Assembly: GCA_947499095.1 (NCBI GenBank)
Contig: CANMMR010000006.1
Span: 122,664-186,663 of the forward strand
Direction: 5' to 3'
Origin: an uncultured Erythrobacter sp.
Lineage (GTDB): Bacteria > Pseudomonadota > Alphaproteobacteria > Sphingomonadales > Sphingomonadaceae
Length of the DNA stretch: 64,000 nt
Positions 46,619 to 55,084 of the stretch are shown here, in pieces (position 1 is the first letter of the stretch; the number at the start of each line of letters is the position of its first letter). The position numbers were made by a program, and so were the translations under genes. The notes below the pieces were generated by a model, which searched no databases, was not told the origin of the DNA, and was given only the letters and a program-made list of their open reading frames with translations.

Positions 46619-47196
46619 AGATCGTCTGCCTTCATCTGGAAGATCGGCGTATGCGCTTCGTAGCTTGCCATTTTCTTTAGGAGCCCGCCGAGATTGTCGT
46701 CGGCGATCAGGATGTTCTGGTGGGCCGGGCGCACGAAGCCGACCTCGGCCATCCGGCGATTGAACGCGATGAGGTCGTCATAGAAGCCGAAGGCATTGAG
46801 CAGGCCGACAGGTTTCTGGTGATAGCCGAGCTGCGCCCAGCTCATCGCTTCCCACAATTCGTCCATCGTGCCGACGCCGCCGGGGATGGTGACGAAACCG
46901 TCCGAGAGATCGGTGAAGCGCTGCTTGCGCTCGTGCATGCCGCCGACGGTGTAGAGTTCGGTGCAATCGTGGTTGGCGACTTCGGAACTGGCGAGCGCGT
47001 CGGGGATCACGCCGATGACCTCGCCATCCGCTTCCAGCGCGCCGCGCGCAACCGCGCCCATCAGGCCGAGCCGCCCGCCGCCATAGACGACGCCGATGCC
47101 GCGCTCGGCCAACGCCGCGCCGACATCGTAGGCGAGCTGGATATAGCGCGGGTCTTCGGGCGAAGCCGAACCGCAATAAACAGCGAGACGATTCAC
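46615..47196 (-). CDS. LOG-family (TIGR00730) Rossmann protein
   Basis: A 193-aa protein starting at GTG 47196 in a GTGA overlap with the crtI stop. RLAVYCGSASPEDPRY opens the fold, GVVYGGGRLGLMG follows, and the signature IPGGVGTMDELWEAMSWAQL (PGGxGTxxE) is intact. Related proteins are cytokinin riboside-5'-monophosphate phosphoribohydrolases that cleave nucleotide monophosphates to base and ribose phosphate. Its place inside crtY-crtI-crtB is unusual; whether it has any carotenoid role is unknown. Confidence 0.93.
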   Translation of the reverse strand: MNRLAVYCGSASPEDPRYIQLAYDVGAALAERGIGVVYGGGRLGLMGAVARGALEADGEVIGVIPDALASSEVANHDCTELYTVGGMHERKQRFTDLSDGFVTIPGGVGTMDELWEAMSWAQLGYHQKPVGLLNAFGFYDDLIAFNRRMAEVGFVRPAHQNILIADDNLGGLLKKMASYEAHTPIFQMKADDL

Positions 47197-48743
47197 TTTA
47201 CCAGATCCTCGACCATCAAGCCCGCCGTCGCCTTGGCGCTGCCGACCACGCCGGGGATGCCGGCGCCCGGATGGGTGCCCGCGCCGACGAGGTAGAAATT
47301 GTCGATCACGTCGTCGCGATTGTGGCCGCGGAAGAAGGCGCTCTGCGTCAGCACCGGTTCCAGGCTGAAGGCGCTGCCCATATGTGCGTTGAGATCGCTG
47401 GCGAAATCCTTCGGCGCATAGTGGAACTTGGTCTTGATGCGCGAGTGGATGTCGGGGATCAAGCGGCGCTCGATCTCGTCGAGAATGCGCTTTTCGAGGA
47501 TCGGACCCATCTCTTCCCAGTCGACTGCCAGCTTGCCCATGTGGGCGACCGGAACCAGCGCGTAGAAGGTGCTCATCCCCTCTGGCGCCATCGACGGATC
47601 GCTGACGCTGGGGTGGTGCAGGTAGATCGAGAAATCCTCCGGCAGCACACCGTGATCGTAAATATCCTCCAGCAAGCCTTTGTAGCGCCGGCCGAACAGG
47701 ATCATGTGGTGCGGGATGCCGGGCCAGGTACCCTCGATCCCGAAATGGACCACGAACAGGCTGGGGCTGAATTTCTTGCGCGCCAGTTTCCCGGCATAGG
47801 ATTTGCCGCGTTTGGAATCGGACAGCAGGTTGCGATAGCTGTGTACGATATCGGCATTGCTGGCGACCGCATCGAAGCGCTCGCGCCAGCCGGACGCTGT
47901 TTCCACCTCGGTAGCCTTCGTGCCCAGCGTATGCACCTGCACCACCGGATCGCCGACCCGCATGGTGCCGCCGATGCGTTCGAAATGGCGGATCATGCCC
48001 GCAACCAGCCGGTTGGTGCCGCCCTTGGCCCACCAGACCCCACCGTCCTTTTCCAGTTTGTGGATCAGCGCGTAGATGCTGCTGGTCTTCATCGGATTGC
48101 CGCCGACCAGCAGCGTGTGGAAACTCAGCGCCTCGCGCAGCTTCTCGTTCTCGACATAGCTCGAAACCATCGAATAGACGCTGCGCCAGGCCTGCTGCTT
48201 GGCAAGGGCAGGGGCAGCCTTGAGCATCGACTTGAAGTCGAGGAAGGGCTTGTGCCCCAGCTTGACATAGCCTTCCTGATAGACGGCTTCCGAGTAATCG
48301 AGGAAGCGCTGGTATCCGGCGACATCCGACGGGTTGAGCTGCGCGATTTCGGCGAACAGCTGCTCCTCGTCGTTGGAATAGTCGAAATTGGTGCCGTCGG
48401 GCCAGTTCAGACGATAGAACGGCATGACCGGCATGATCTCGACGTCTTGCGCCATGTCGTGCCCGGTCAGGGCCCATAGTTCGCGCAGGCAATCGGGATC
48501 GGTGATGACGGTCGGGCCGGCATCGAAGGTGAAGCCGCCATTTTCCCAGTAATATGCGCGACCACCGGGCTTGTCGCGGCCTTCGATCACGGTGGTCTGG
48601 ATGCCGGCGGACTGCAGGCGGATGGCGAGAGCGAGCCCGCCGAAGCCGGAGCCGACGACGCAGGCCGTTTTTCCGGTCGCGGGCACGCCCGCAACGGTGG
48701 TTTCACCGGTGGCGGTGGGCGGTGTGTTCGTTTCGGCGTTCAT
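47193..48743 (-). CDS. crtI: Phytoene desaturase
   Basis: A 516-aa CrtI-type FAD desaturase. ATG 48743 overlaps the crtY stop (ATGA). After a 26-residue polar leader comes the dinucleotide-binding ACVVGSGFGGLALAIRLQSA, then GRDKPGGRAYYWENGGFTFD. The C-terminal motif is NFYLVGAGTHPGAGIPGVVG. It turns phytoene into lycopene by four desaturations at the membrane, as expected before CrtY. Confidence 0.97.
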   Translation of the reverse strand: MNAETNTPPTATGETTVAGVPATGKTACVVGSGFGGLALAIRLQSAGIQTTVIEGRDKPGGRAYYWENGGFTFDAGPTVITDPDCLRELWALTGHDMAQDVEIMPVMPFYRLNWPDGTNFDYSNDEEQLFAEIAQLNPSDVAGYQRFLDYSEAVYQEGYVKLGHKPFLDFKSMLKAAPALAKQQAWRSVYSMVSSYVENEKLREALSFHTLLVGGNPMKTSSIYALIHKLEKDGGVWWAKGGTNRLVAGMIRHFERIGGTMRVGDPVVQVHTLGTKATEVETASGWRERFDAVASNADIVHSYRNLLSDSKRGKSYAGKLARKKFSPSLFVVHFGIEGTWPGIPHHMILFGRRYKGLLEDIYDHGVLPEDFSIYLHHPSVSDPSMAPEGMSTFYALVPVAHMGKLAVDWEEMGPILEKRILDEIERRLIPDIHSRIKTKFHYAPKDFASDLNAHMGSAFSLEPVLTQSAFFRGHNRDDVIDNFYLVGAGTHPGAGIPGVVGSAKATAGLMVEDLVK

Positions 48744-49927
48744 CGGGATCCCTCTTGGACCAGCGGAGCGCCCTTGCCAAGCAAGGCGCCGATTGCCGCC
48801 GGTATGGGTATCGGCGGCTTGCCGATCAATATGCGTGCCTTGTCTGCCAGAGTGGAGTGGCCCGCATAGAAACGCTCCACGAGTGGCTCCGGCAATCGAT
48901 AGAAATGCGCGAATATGCGGAAGCGTTCCTCCGGTTGCGCACCCTGGAACAGCATGCGGCCGAGCGCGCGGTAGAAGCTTGTCGCGCGCCAGTGATCGCG
49001 GGCGCGTTTGTCGATCAATGCCGCGAGCTGTTCGCCGGGCAGGGTGGCTTCGCGCGCAATTGCCAATGCATTGTCGACTGCGAAGGGCAAGGTGTAGCTG
49101 GTGAGCGGATGGACGAAGCCGCCGCGTGCGCCTGCGCGAACCACGCCGGGAGGGCCGATGTCGCGCCGGTAGGCGGCAAAATCGCCTCCGGTGATGACCG
49201 GCAGGACCCCGGTTTCGCCGCCGACGATCTCGCCGTCCCAACCGTGCTCGCGGCAATAGTCGCCGATCCTGCGCGAAAGGGCGCTGCGATCCAGCACCGG
49301 ATCGTCGGCGTAATAGGTATCCTCGACGAACAGCTCCTCGACGCCCAGTGGGAGGGTATAGACGAAGCGATAGGCCGCGTGCTGGCGAACCCGGGCGTCC
49401 ATCACGATCGGGCGCGCCATCCCATGCGCGGCGGGCAGCTTGATATGGCGGCCCATGAAAACCTGCCATCCGCCACGCAGGTGCTGCGAAGGGACGGCAT
49501 TGCGGCAATCTATCACGACGCGAGCCGGAACATGCTCGCTGCTCTCCAGCGTTACGCCATCGGCCGCGATGTTTGCGACCGGGCTGAGAAGTCGCAGCGT
49601 TTCCTGCGGCAGTTCGCGCCGCAAATTGGAATCGAAATCCCGGCTCGCGATAGAATGGTAGGTCGAGGTGAGGGTGCGGGCGATGTTGGGGAAATAGACC
49701 TCGTATCCCCGATCCCATTCGACCTGGCGGCAGTTTGCCAGCAAAGCCTTGCCAGCGGCGTCGAGATCGCTGTCGAACCAGCTCCAGCGGTGATTGCCGC
49801 CGAATACGTCACCGCTCTCGAACAGGGCGAGGCGCATTTCCGGGTGAGCGCGATGGACGGCCAGAGCGATCAGCCCGCCGGCGAGCCCTCCGCCCACGAT
49901 TGCCATATCGATCATGCGCCCGTTCAT
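48740..49927 (-). CDS. crtY: Lycopene beta-cyclase
   Basis: A 395-aa CrtY-type cyclase. N-terminal flavin motif MAIVGGGLAGGLIALAVHRA; the family blocks WSWFDSDL, FMGRHIKLP, RFVYTLPL and GGFVHPLTSYTLPFAVD are in order. It cyclises lycopene ends to beta-carotene, the precursor of the zeaxanthin/nostoxanthin-type pigments of this group. ATG 49915 (MIDMAIVGGG) is an alternative start. It is the first gene of crtY-crtI-LOG-crtB; its promoter must lie in the 115 bp shared with the divergent mipA-like gene. Confidence 0.95.
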   Translation of the reverse strand: MNGRMIDMAIVGGGLAGGLIALAVHRAHPEMRLALFESGDVFGGNHRWSWFDSDLDAAGKALLANCRQVEWDRGYEVYFPNIARTLTSTYHSIASRDFDSNLRRELPQETLRLLSPVANIAADGVTLESSEHVPARVVIDCRNAVPSQHLRGGWQVFMGRHIKLPAAHGMARPIVMDARVRQHAAYRFVYTLPLGVEELFVEDTYYADDPVLDRSALSRRIGDYCREHGWDGEIVGGETGVLPVITGGDFAAYRRDIGPPGVVRAGARGGFVHPLTSYTLPFAVDNALAIAREATLPGEQLAALIDKRARDHWRATSFYRALGRMLFQGAQPEERFRIFAHFYRLPEPLVERFYAGHSTLADKARILIGKPPIPIPAAIGALLGKGAPLVQEGSR

Positions 49928-50042
49928 CGATTGCAGGGCTTAGGCAGTTCGCGCTCCGGCGGCAATGTGGCTCTTCGTTGTGCGACACTGGAACGCGATG
50001 CGCGCCAAGCCGTTTGAGGCGAAAGACGAAGTGAGGGTATTC

Positions 50043-50936
50043 ATGAACAAGCTAGCCATCGCCGCCGCCATCGGCGCGGCATTTTCCGCATCCGTTGCCA
50101 GCGCTCAGGACCAGGGGGAGCCGGGCGTTGCCGCAAGCGCTCCGGAAGAAAACGCAGTCGAGGCAACCATATTCGATGGCGATTTCGTCAGCGTCGGTGT
50201 CGGTGTGGCTTACGGACCGAGCTATTCCGGCTCGGACGATTACACCGCTTTCGTCTTGCCGATCGTACAGGGCTCATTGGGTGGCGTGGACATCAACCCG
50301 CGGCCCGCAGGCATCGCGCTCGATTTCATCCCCGATCCCGATGAGGGCGTGTCGTTCTCGGCGGGGCCGATGATCAAGCTCAATCGTGACCGCGTCGATG
50401 TCGACGACATCAAGGACGAGGTCGTTGCACGCTATGGCGAGCTGGATACGGCGATCGAAGTCGGCCCGAGCGTAGGCGTATCCTTTCCCGGCGTGCTCAA
50501 CCCGTACGACAGTGTGAGCGTCAATCTCGACGCAGTGTGGGATATCAACGGTGCCCATAGCGGTCGCACGATCAGCCCGAGCGTGACCTACTTCACACCG
50601 CTCAGCCGCGGCATCGCTGCCTCGCTTTCGGTCAGCGCGAACCATATCGACGACGATTACGCCGACTATTACTATTCTGTCGCGCCGCTCAACACGCTGG
50701 TCCCCGATCCGGACGCCCTGCCGCTTTTCCAGGCCGAGGGCGGGTTCGAGAGCATCGGGACCAATGTGCTGCTGGCCTTCGACCTCAACGGCGATGTGAC
50801 CGACGGCGGCCTCGCCCTGATCGGGCTGGCGAGCTACTCGCGGCTGCTCGGCGATGCGAAGGACAGCCCCTTTACCAGCATTCGCGGAAGCGCCGACCAG
50901 TTCATGGTCGCAGCAGGGATCGGCTACACGTTCTGA
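50043..50936 (+). CDS. MipA/OmpV-family outer membrane protein
   Basis: A 297-aa protein starting at ATG 50043. The signal peptide is MNKLAIAAAIGAAFSASVAS. The mature part is rich in alternating beta strands (FVSVGVGVAYGPSYSGSDDY, GPMIKLNRDR, VSVSFPG-like YSVGVSFPG region) and ends in an aromatic C-terminal strand (MVAAGIGYTF), the outer membrane barrel signature. MipA is a scaffold for murein synthesis in E. coli; most homologues are of unknown role. It is followed by a good terminator. Confidence 0.9.
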   Translation: MNKLAIAAAIGAAFSASVASAQDQGEPGVAASAPEENAVEATIFDGDFVSVGVGVAYGPSYSGSDDYTAFVLPIVQGSLGGVDINPRPAGIALDFIPDPDEGVSFSAGPMIKLNRDRVDVDDIKDEVVARYGELDTAIEVGPSVGVSFPGVLNPYDSVSVNLDAVWDINGAHSGRTISPSVTYFTPLSRGIAASLSVSANHIDDDYADYYYSVAPLNTLVPDPDALPLFQAEGGFESIGTNVLLAFDLNGDVTDGGLALIGLASYSRLLGDAKDSPFTSIRGSADQFMVAAGIGYTF

Positions 50937-50958
50937 AGGTTCTCAACCCGACAAATTG

Positions 50959-50986
50959 AAAGGGCGGCCCGAGAGCCGCCCTTTTT
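50959..50986 (+). terminator. Rho-independent terminator, probably bidirectional
   Basis: Stem AAAGGGCGGC-type (50959-50968) pairing with GCCGCCCTTT (50975-50984), loop CCGAGA, followed by T's. It lies between the mipA-like gene and the convergent S9 peptidase and can serve both. Confidence 0.9.
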
Positions 50987-50990
50987 CATG

Positions 50991-53033
50991 TCAGCCTTCG
51001 TCTTCGGCTATCATCAGTGCCGGTCGCGGACTGGGCATTGCCGCCTTGCGATCGCCGGTCTTCAGATAGGTATCGAACCAGCGCATCATCCGCAGGTTAT
51101 AGTCATAGCGTGCAGCAGCCTTCTGGTTGCCATGGCCTTCGCCCGGATAGAGCACGAGGCGCACCGGCACATCGGGCTTGCGCACTTTCATCGAACGATA
51201 GAGTTCGTAGCTCTGGCTGGGCGAGACACGCGTGTCTTCCTCGCCGTGTAAAATCAGCAGGGGCGTGTTGGCCTTGTCGACATGGTAGATCGGGCTGACT
51301 TCAAGCATGCCCTGCCAATCGTCCCACGGCCACTTGCCGGAATGCACATTGTACATTTCGTACGGAATGTCCGTGGTGCCGAACTTGCTGATCTGGTTGG
51401 AAATGCCGACGAACATCACACCGGCGGCAAATTCGTCCGACAAGGCAGTCGAGGACCATGCCGTGGCATAGCCGCCATAGGATCCGCCGGTCACGCCGAC
51501 ACGGTCGGCATCGGCAATGCCCGCCTCGACCAGCGCGCGCTTGGCATCGACCAGATCGGTGAATTCGGGATCGGTGTAGTTGCCGGTATGCTGCTTGGAG
51601 AAGGCCGTGCCGTAACCGGTGGACCCGCGGTAATTCGGCAGGAACACGGCGTAACCTTGTCCAGCGGCGACCTGGCCCGGGCCGCTGTAGCTGGTGTTCC
51701 AGCCATCGGATTCGTGGGCTTCCGGTCCGCCGTGGACGTCGAGAATGAGCGCGGCGCCGCCGCGCGGGACGCCGCCGACAGGCTCGATCAATACGCCCTC
51801 TACCTGCTGGCCGTCACGCGCAGTGAAGGTCATGGTGCGCTGGTTGCCGAAGTCGATTTCCGAAAGCCAGGGGTTGTGCGTAGTCCACCTTTGAAAAGCG
51901 CCGCCCTCCCAGACGAACAATTCGGTCGGGTGCCGCGCGCTGCTGGCCTCGACTGCAATCGTGCCGCCGCCGGTCTCGAGGCTGGATAGCAGCAGGTCGC
52001 CGCCTTCATGTTCTTCGGCAACGCTGCCATCGGCATTGTAGATGCGCAGCGCGCTTTCCGTGCCCTTGTGGATCACTGCGGCCAACCGACCGTCGGCGAG
52101 CCATGCCGCATCGACGGCGGCCTCCGGCGCGCCTGCGTTAAGCGCGCGATACTGACCGCTTGCAACATCGACGAGGTGGAGCGTCGTATCCGCAGGGTCG
52201 TTCATATCGACGCCGGCGATCATCGACAGCTGCCGACCATCGGGCGACACCTCGATGTCTCCCAGCTTGCCTGGGGTTTCGATCACGCGCAGGACCCGGC
52301 CGTTCGTCAGATCGACCACGTGAGCGCGCTTGGATGTATAGGCATCGTCGATCTGCGGCGTCGGCGCGCTGTCGACCACCGCCGTGCGGCCATCGGGCGC
52401 AACGCGGAAACCGCTGACATAACCGGGAATCGTAACGGCACGCGGATCGGCGTCCACTTCCCCGCCGACATTTGCGGCGAACAGGCGGTTGAGGCGGGCT
52501 TCTTCCTCATAGACGATGGCGTTGAAGCCGGCCTTGGCTTCCTTTTCGCGGGCAGTGTCTTCTTCGGCACCGGCCAGCAGCCATATGCGCGAGCCATCCG
52601 GGGCCCAGGCGTAGGCGCGGACATCCGCACCATCGACCGCGGCGAGCTTGCGCTGCGCACCGCCATCGACCGGAATGCCCCAGACCGCGCGGTCCTCGTC
52701 CTCATCGGCCCAGACGAAGCTGACCATCCGGCCGTCGGGCGAGAATGCGATGGACGACGCGCTGATGTCATCGGGCAGGAATTCGCGGGCATTGTTGGGG
52801 CCGTAAGCCATGCTGAGCCGGAGGCTGGTCGAGCCATTGTCCTCGCCCTCGGTCACGTCGGGCAGGCTGGCAGTGGTGTAGGCCACCCGGCTGCCATCTG
52901 GGGAGACGGCGATCGTACCCACGCTTTCCAGCTTGGCGACGTCTTCCGGGGTCATCGGCCGGGCCTGCGCCTGCGCAGCAAGCGATGCGGTGGCCAGAAG
53001 GGTTGCAGCAGTAGTCGCGGCGCGAAGGATCAT
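50991..53033 (-). CDS. Secreted S9-family peptidase (prolyl oligopeptidase/dipeptidyl peptidase type)
   Basis: A 680-aa protein starting at ATG 53033 with signal peptide MILRAATTAATLLATASLAA. The N-terminal half is a WD-like beta-propeller (repeated SPDGR segments: GTIAVSPDGSRVAY, IAFSPDGRMVSFVW). The C-terminal alpha/beta hydrolase domain has the Ser nucleophile in GVTGGSYGGYATAW, Asp in HGEEDTRVSP and His in GEGHGN. It acts in the periplasm on short peptides. It is divergent from a second periplasmic protein gene. Confidence 0.95.
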   Translation of the reverse strand: MILRAATTAATLLATASLAAQAQARPMTPEDVAKLESVGTIAVSPDGSRVAYTTASLPDVTEGEDNGSTSLRLSMAYGPNNAREFLPDDISASSIAFSPDGRMVSFVWADEDEDRAVWGIPVDGGAQRKLAAVDGADVRAYAWAPDGSRIWLLAGAEEDTAREKEAKAGFNAIVYEEEARLNRLFAANVGGEVDADPRAVTIPGYVSGFRVAPDGRTAVVDSAPTPQIDDAYTSKRAHVVDLTNGRVLRVIETPGKLGDIEVSPDGRQLSMIAGVDMNDPADTTLHLVDVASGQYRALNAGAPEAAVDAAWLADGRLAAVIHKGTESALRIYNADGSVAEEHEGGDLLLSSLETGGGTIAVEASSARHPTELFVWEGGAFQRWTTHNPWLSEIDFGNQRTMTFTARDGQQVEGVLIEPVGGVPRGGAALILDVHGGPEAHESDGWNTSYSGPGQVAAGQGYAVFLPNYRGSTGYGTAFSKQHTGNYTDPEFTDLVDAKRALVEAGIADADRVGVTGGSYGGYATAWSSTALSDEFAAGVMFVGISNQISKFGTTDIPYEMYNVHSGKWPWDDWQGMLEVSPIYHVDKANTPLLILHGEEDTRVSPSQSYELYRSMKVRKPDVPVRLVLYPGEGHGNQKAAARYDYNLRMMRWFDTYLKTGDRKAAMPSPRPALMIAEDEG

Positions 53034-53214
53034 CGAAATTCCTCTCTCGAAAAGAACGGTTGGGCGCTTCATAGCGGCCATCGCGCGAAGGGCAAATCGT
53101 GCGCGAGTGCGCCTTGCAGTTTGTCGAGCATGGGGCGACGGTCGTCTGCATCTTCGCTTGAGTCGATCTATCCCGTGTCATAGGCCGACAACACACGAAC
53201 TACAGGGGATCGAT

Positions 53215-55032
53215 ATGACCAGTTTCCGCAGGGCCCTCTTGGCCGCTACCGCCTTCTCTTTCGTCGCCACCCAGCCTGGCGCAGCGCTGGCGCAGGACGC
53301 CGCTGCCACGACAGAACAGGAAAGCGAGCGCGATCGGCTGTTCGAGCTTTTCGCAGAATCGGATGCGCGCAGCCTGGAGCTGGAGCCCCTCAGCCGGCTG
53401 TTCCGCGGCGACGACACGAATGCCGATAGGCTCGGAGATTACCTGACCGACTCCAGCTTCTATGCCTCGCGGCTCGACACGCAGCTCAATCTTGCGCTGC
53501 TCGACCAGATCGACCGCAGCGCGCTCGCGCCGACCGACCAGCTGGCCTACGATGTTTTTAAATATCAGCAGGAAACAGCTCTGCGCGGCCAGTCCGACGA
53601 GATCCGCGCGCTGACCGAAGTGCGGCCGATCAATCACTTCCGCGGCTTCCATACCTTCTATCCGAATTTCGCCAGCGGCAATGGCGCGGCGCAGTTCAAG
53701 ACGATCGCGAATTACGAGGACAATCTCAGCCGCCACGACGATTACATTGCCATCAGCGACCGCGCGATCGAGCTCTCGCGCGAAGGGATGGAAAGCGGCG
53801 TGCTGGAAACGAAGCTGACCATCGGCCGCGTGATCGAGCAGCTCGATACGTTGCTGGCGGTGCCGCTGGCCGAATCGCAGTTCATGGGTCCGGTGCAGAG
53901 CTTCCCCGACGACTTCTCCGACGCGGACAAGGCGCGGCTGACGGCGGCCTACGAAGCGAAAACGCGCGAAATCAACGCCGCGCACGAGCGGGTGCGCGAT
54001 TTCCTGCGCGACGAATATCTTCCTATGGCCCGCGACAGCATCGGTCTCAGCCAGATGAAAGGTGGCGACAAGCTCTACGCTCAGTTGATCGAGCAGACCA
54101 CGACCTTGCCGCTGGAGGCCGACTACATCCACGATCTCGGTCTCAGCGAGGTGGCGCGCATCAAGGGTTCGCTCGAAGCGCTGCAGGCCGAAGTCGGCTT
54201 TGAGGGCACGCTCAACGAGTTCTTCGATTACGTCCGCACAGACGAGCAGTTCAAGCCGGAAAGCCGCGAATGGCTGACACAGGACTTCTATCGCATCGGC
54301 GAGATCGTCGACGGAAAGATCGGCGAGTATTTCTCGCTACTGCCGAAGTCGGAACTGAAGATCGAGCCTTACGATGTGTCCATCGAACGGTATTCCGCGG
54401 GCGGATCGTACCAGTCCGGCGCGCCCGACGGTTCGCGCCCGGGCACGTTCTATTTCAACGCTTACGATCTCCCGAGCCGCCTCACGACGGGCAATGTGAC
54501 GCTTTATCTCCACGAGGGCGCGCCGGGGCATCACTTCCAGATCAGCCTTGCGCAGGAGAATACCGACCTGCCGGCATTCATGCGCTTCGGCGGCACCACC
54601 GCCTTCGTCGAGGGCTGGGCGCTCTATTCGGAGACGCTTGGCTACGACATGGGCCTGTTCGACGATCCCTGGGCGCGTTACGGCACGCTACAGGACGAGC
54701 AGCTGCGCGCGATGCGGCTGGTGGTCGATACCGGCATCCATTCGAAGGGCTGGACGCGCGACCAGGCGATCAGTTTCATGCTCGACAATTCGGGCATGAC
54801 GCGCACCGAGGTCGAGAACGAGGTCGACCGCTATATCGCCATCCCGAGCCAGGCGCTGGCTTACAAGATCGGTGCGCTGAAGATCCAGGAACTGCGCGAT
54901 CGCGCCAAGCAGCAGCTCGGCAGCCGCTTCGACATCAAGGATTTTCACGCGCAGGTTCTCAACACCGGCGGCCTGCCGCTGCCCGTGCTGGAGTCCAAGA
55001 TCGACCGCTGGATCGCCAACGGCGGCGGGTAA
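53215..55032 (+). CDS. DUF885-family secreted protein (putative metallopeptidase-like)
   Basis: A 605-aa protein starting at ATG 53215 after AGGGGA. MTSFRRALLAATAFSFVATQ starts a signal peptide. The all-helical DUF885 domain carries LYLHEGAPGHHFQISLAQE, an HExxxGHH variant of a zinc motif, and FVEGWALYSETLGYDMGL. Relatives are suggested peptidases, but activity is poorly documented. The divergent pairing with the S9 peptidase gene suggests joint peptide breakdown in the periplasm. Confidence 0.9.
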   Translation: MTSFRRALLAATAFSFVATQPGAALAQDAAATTEQESERDRLFELFAESDARSLELEPLSRLFRGDDTNADRLGDYLTDSSFYASRLDTQLNLALLDQIDRSALAPTDQLAYDVFKYQQETALRGQSDEIRALTEVRPINHFRGFHTFYPNFASGNGAAQFKTIANYEDNLSRHDDYIAISDRAIELSREGMESGVLETKLTIGRVIEQLDTLLAVPLAESQFMGPVQSFPDDFSDADKARLTAAYEAKTREINAAHERVRDFLRDEYLPMARDSIGLSQMKGGDKLYAQLIEQTTTLPLEADYIHDLGLSEVARIKGSLEALQAEVGFEGTLNEFFDYVRTDEQFKPESREWLTQDFYRIGEIVDGKIGEYFSLLPKSELKIEPYDVSIERYSAGGSYQSGAPDGSRPGTFYFNAYDLPSRLTTGNVTLYLHEGAPGHHFQISLAQENTDLPAFMRFGGTTAFVEGWALYSETLGYDMGLFDDPWARYGTLQDEQLRAMRLVVDTGIHSKGWTRDQAISFMLDNSGMTRTEVENEVDRYIAIPSQALAYKIGALKIQELRDRAKQQLGSRFDIKDFHAQVLNTGGLPLPVLESKIDRWIANGGG

Positions 55033-55084
55033 AAGCGCAGAGCGGCATCTGGCGCCATTAAACCGCGCCCCTTAAGCCGGTTTC

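Noticed and set aside
55058..55075. A possible CtrA box (two TTAA motifs) between the DUF885 and GT87 genes.
   Set aside because: The two TTAA elements are 10 nt apart rather than the 7 nt of the CtrA consensus.
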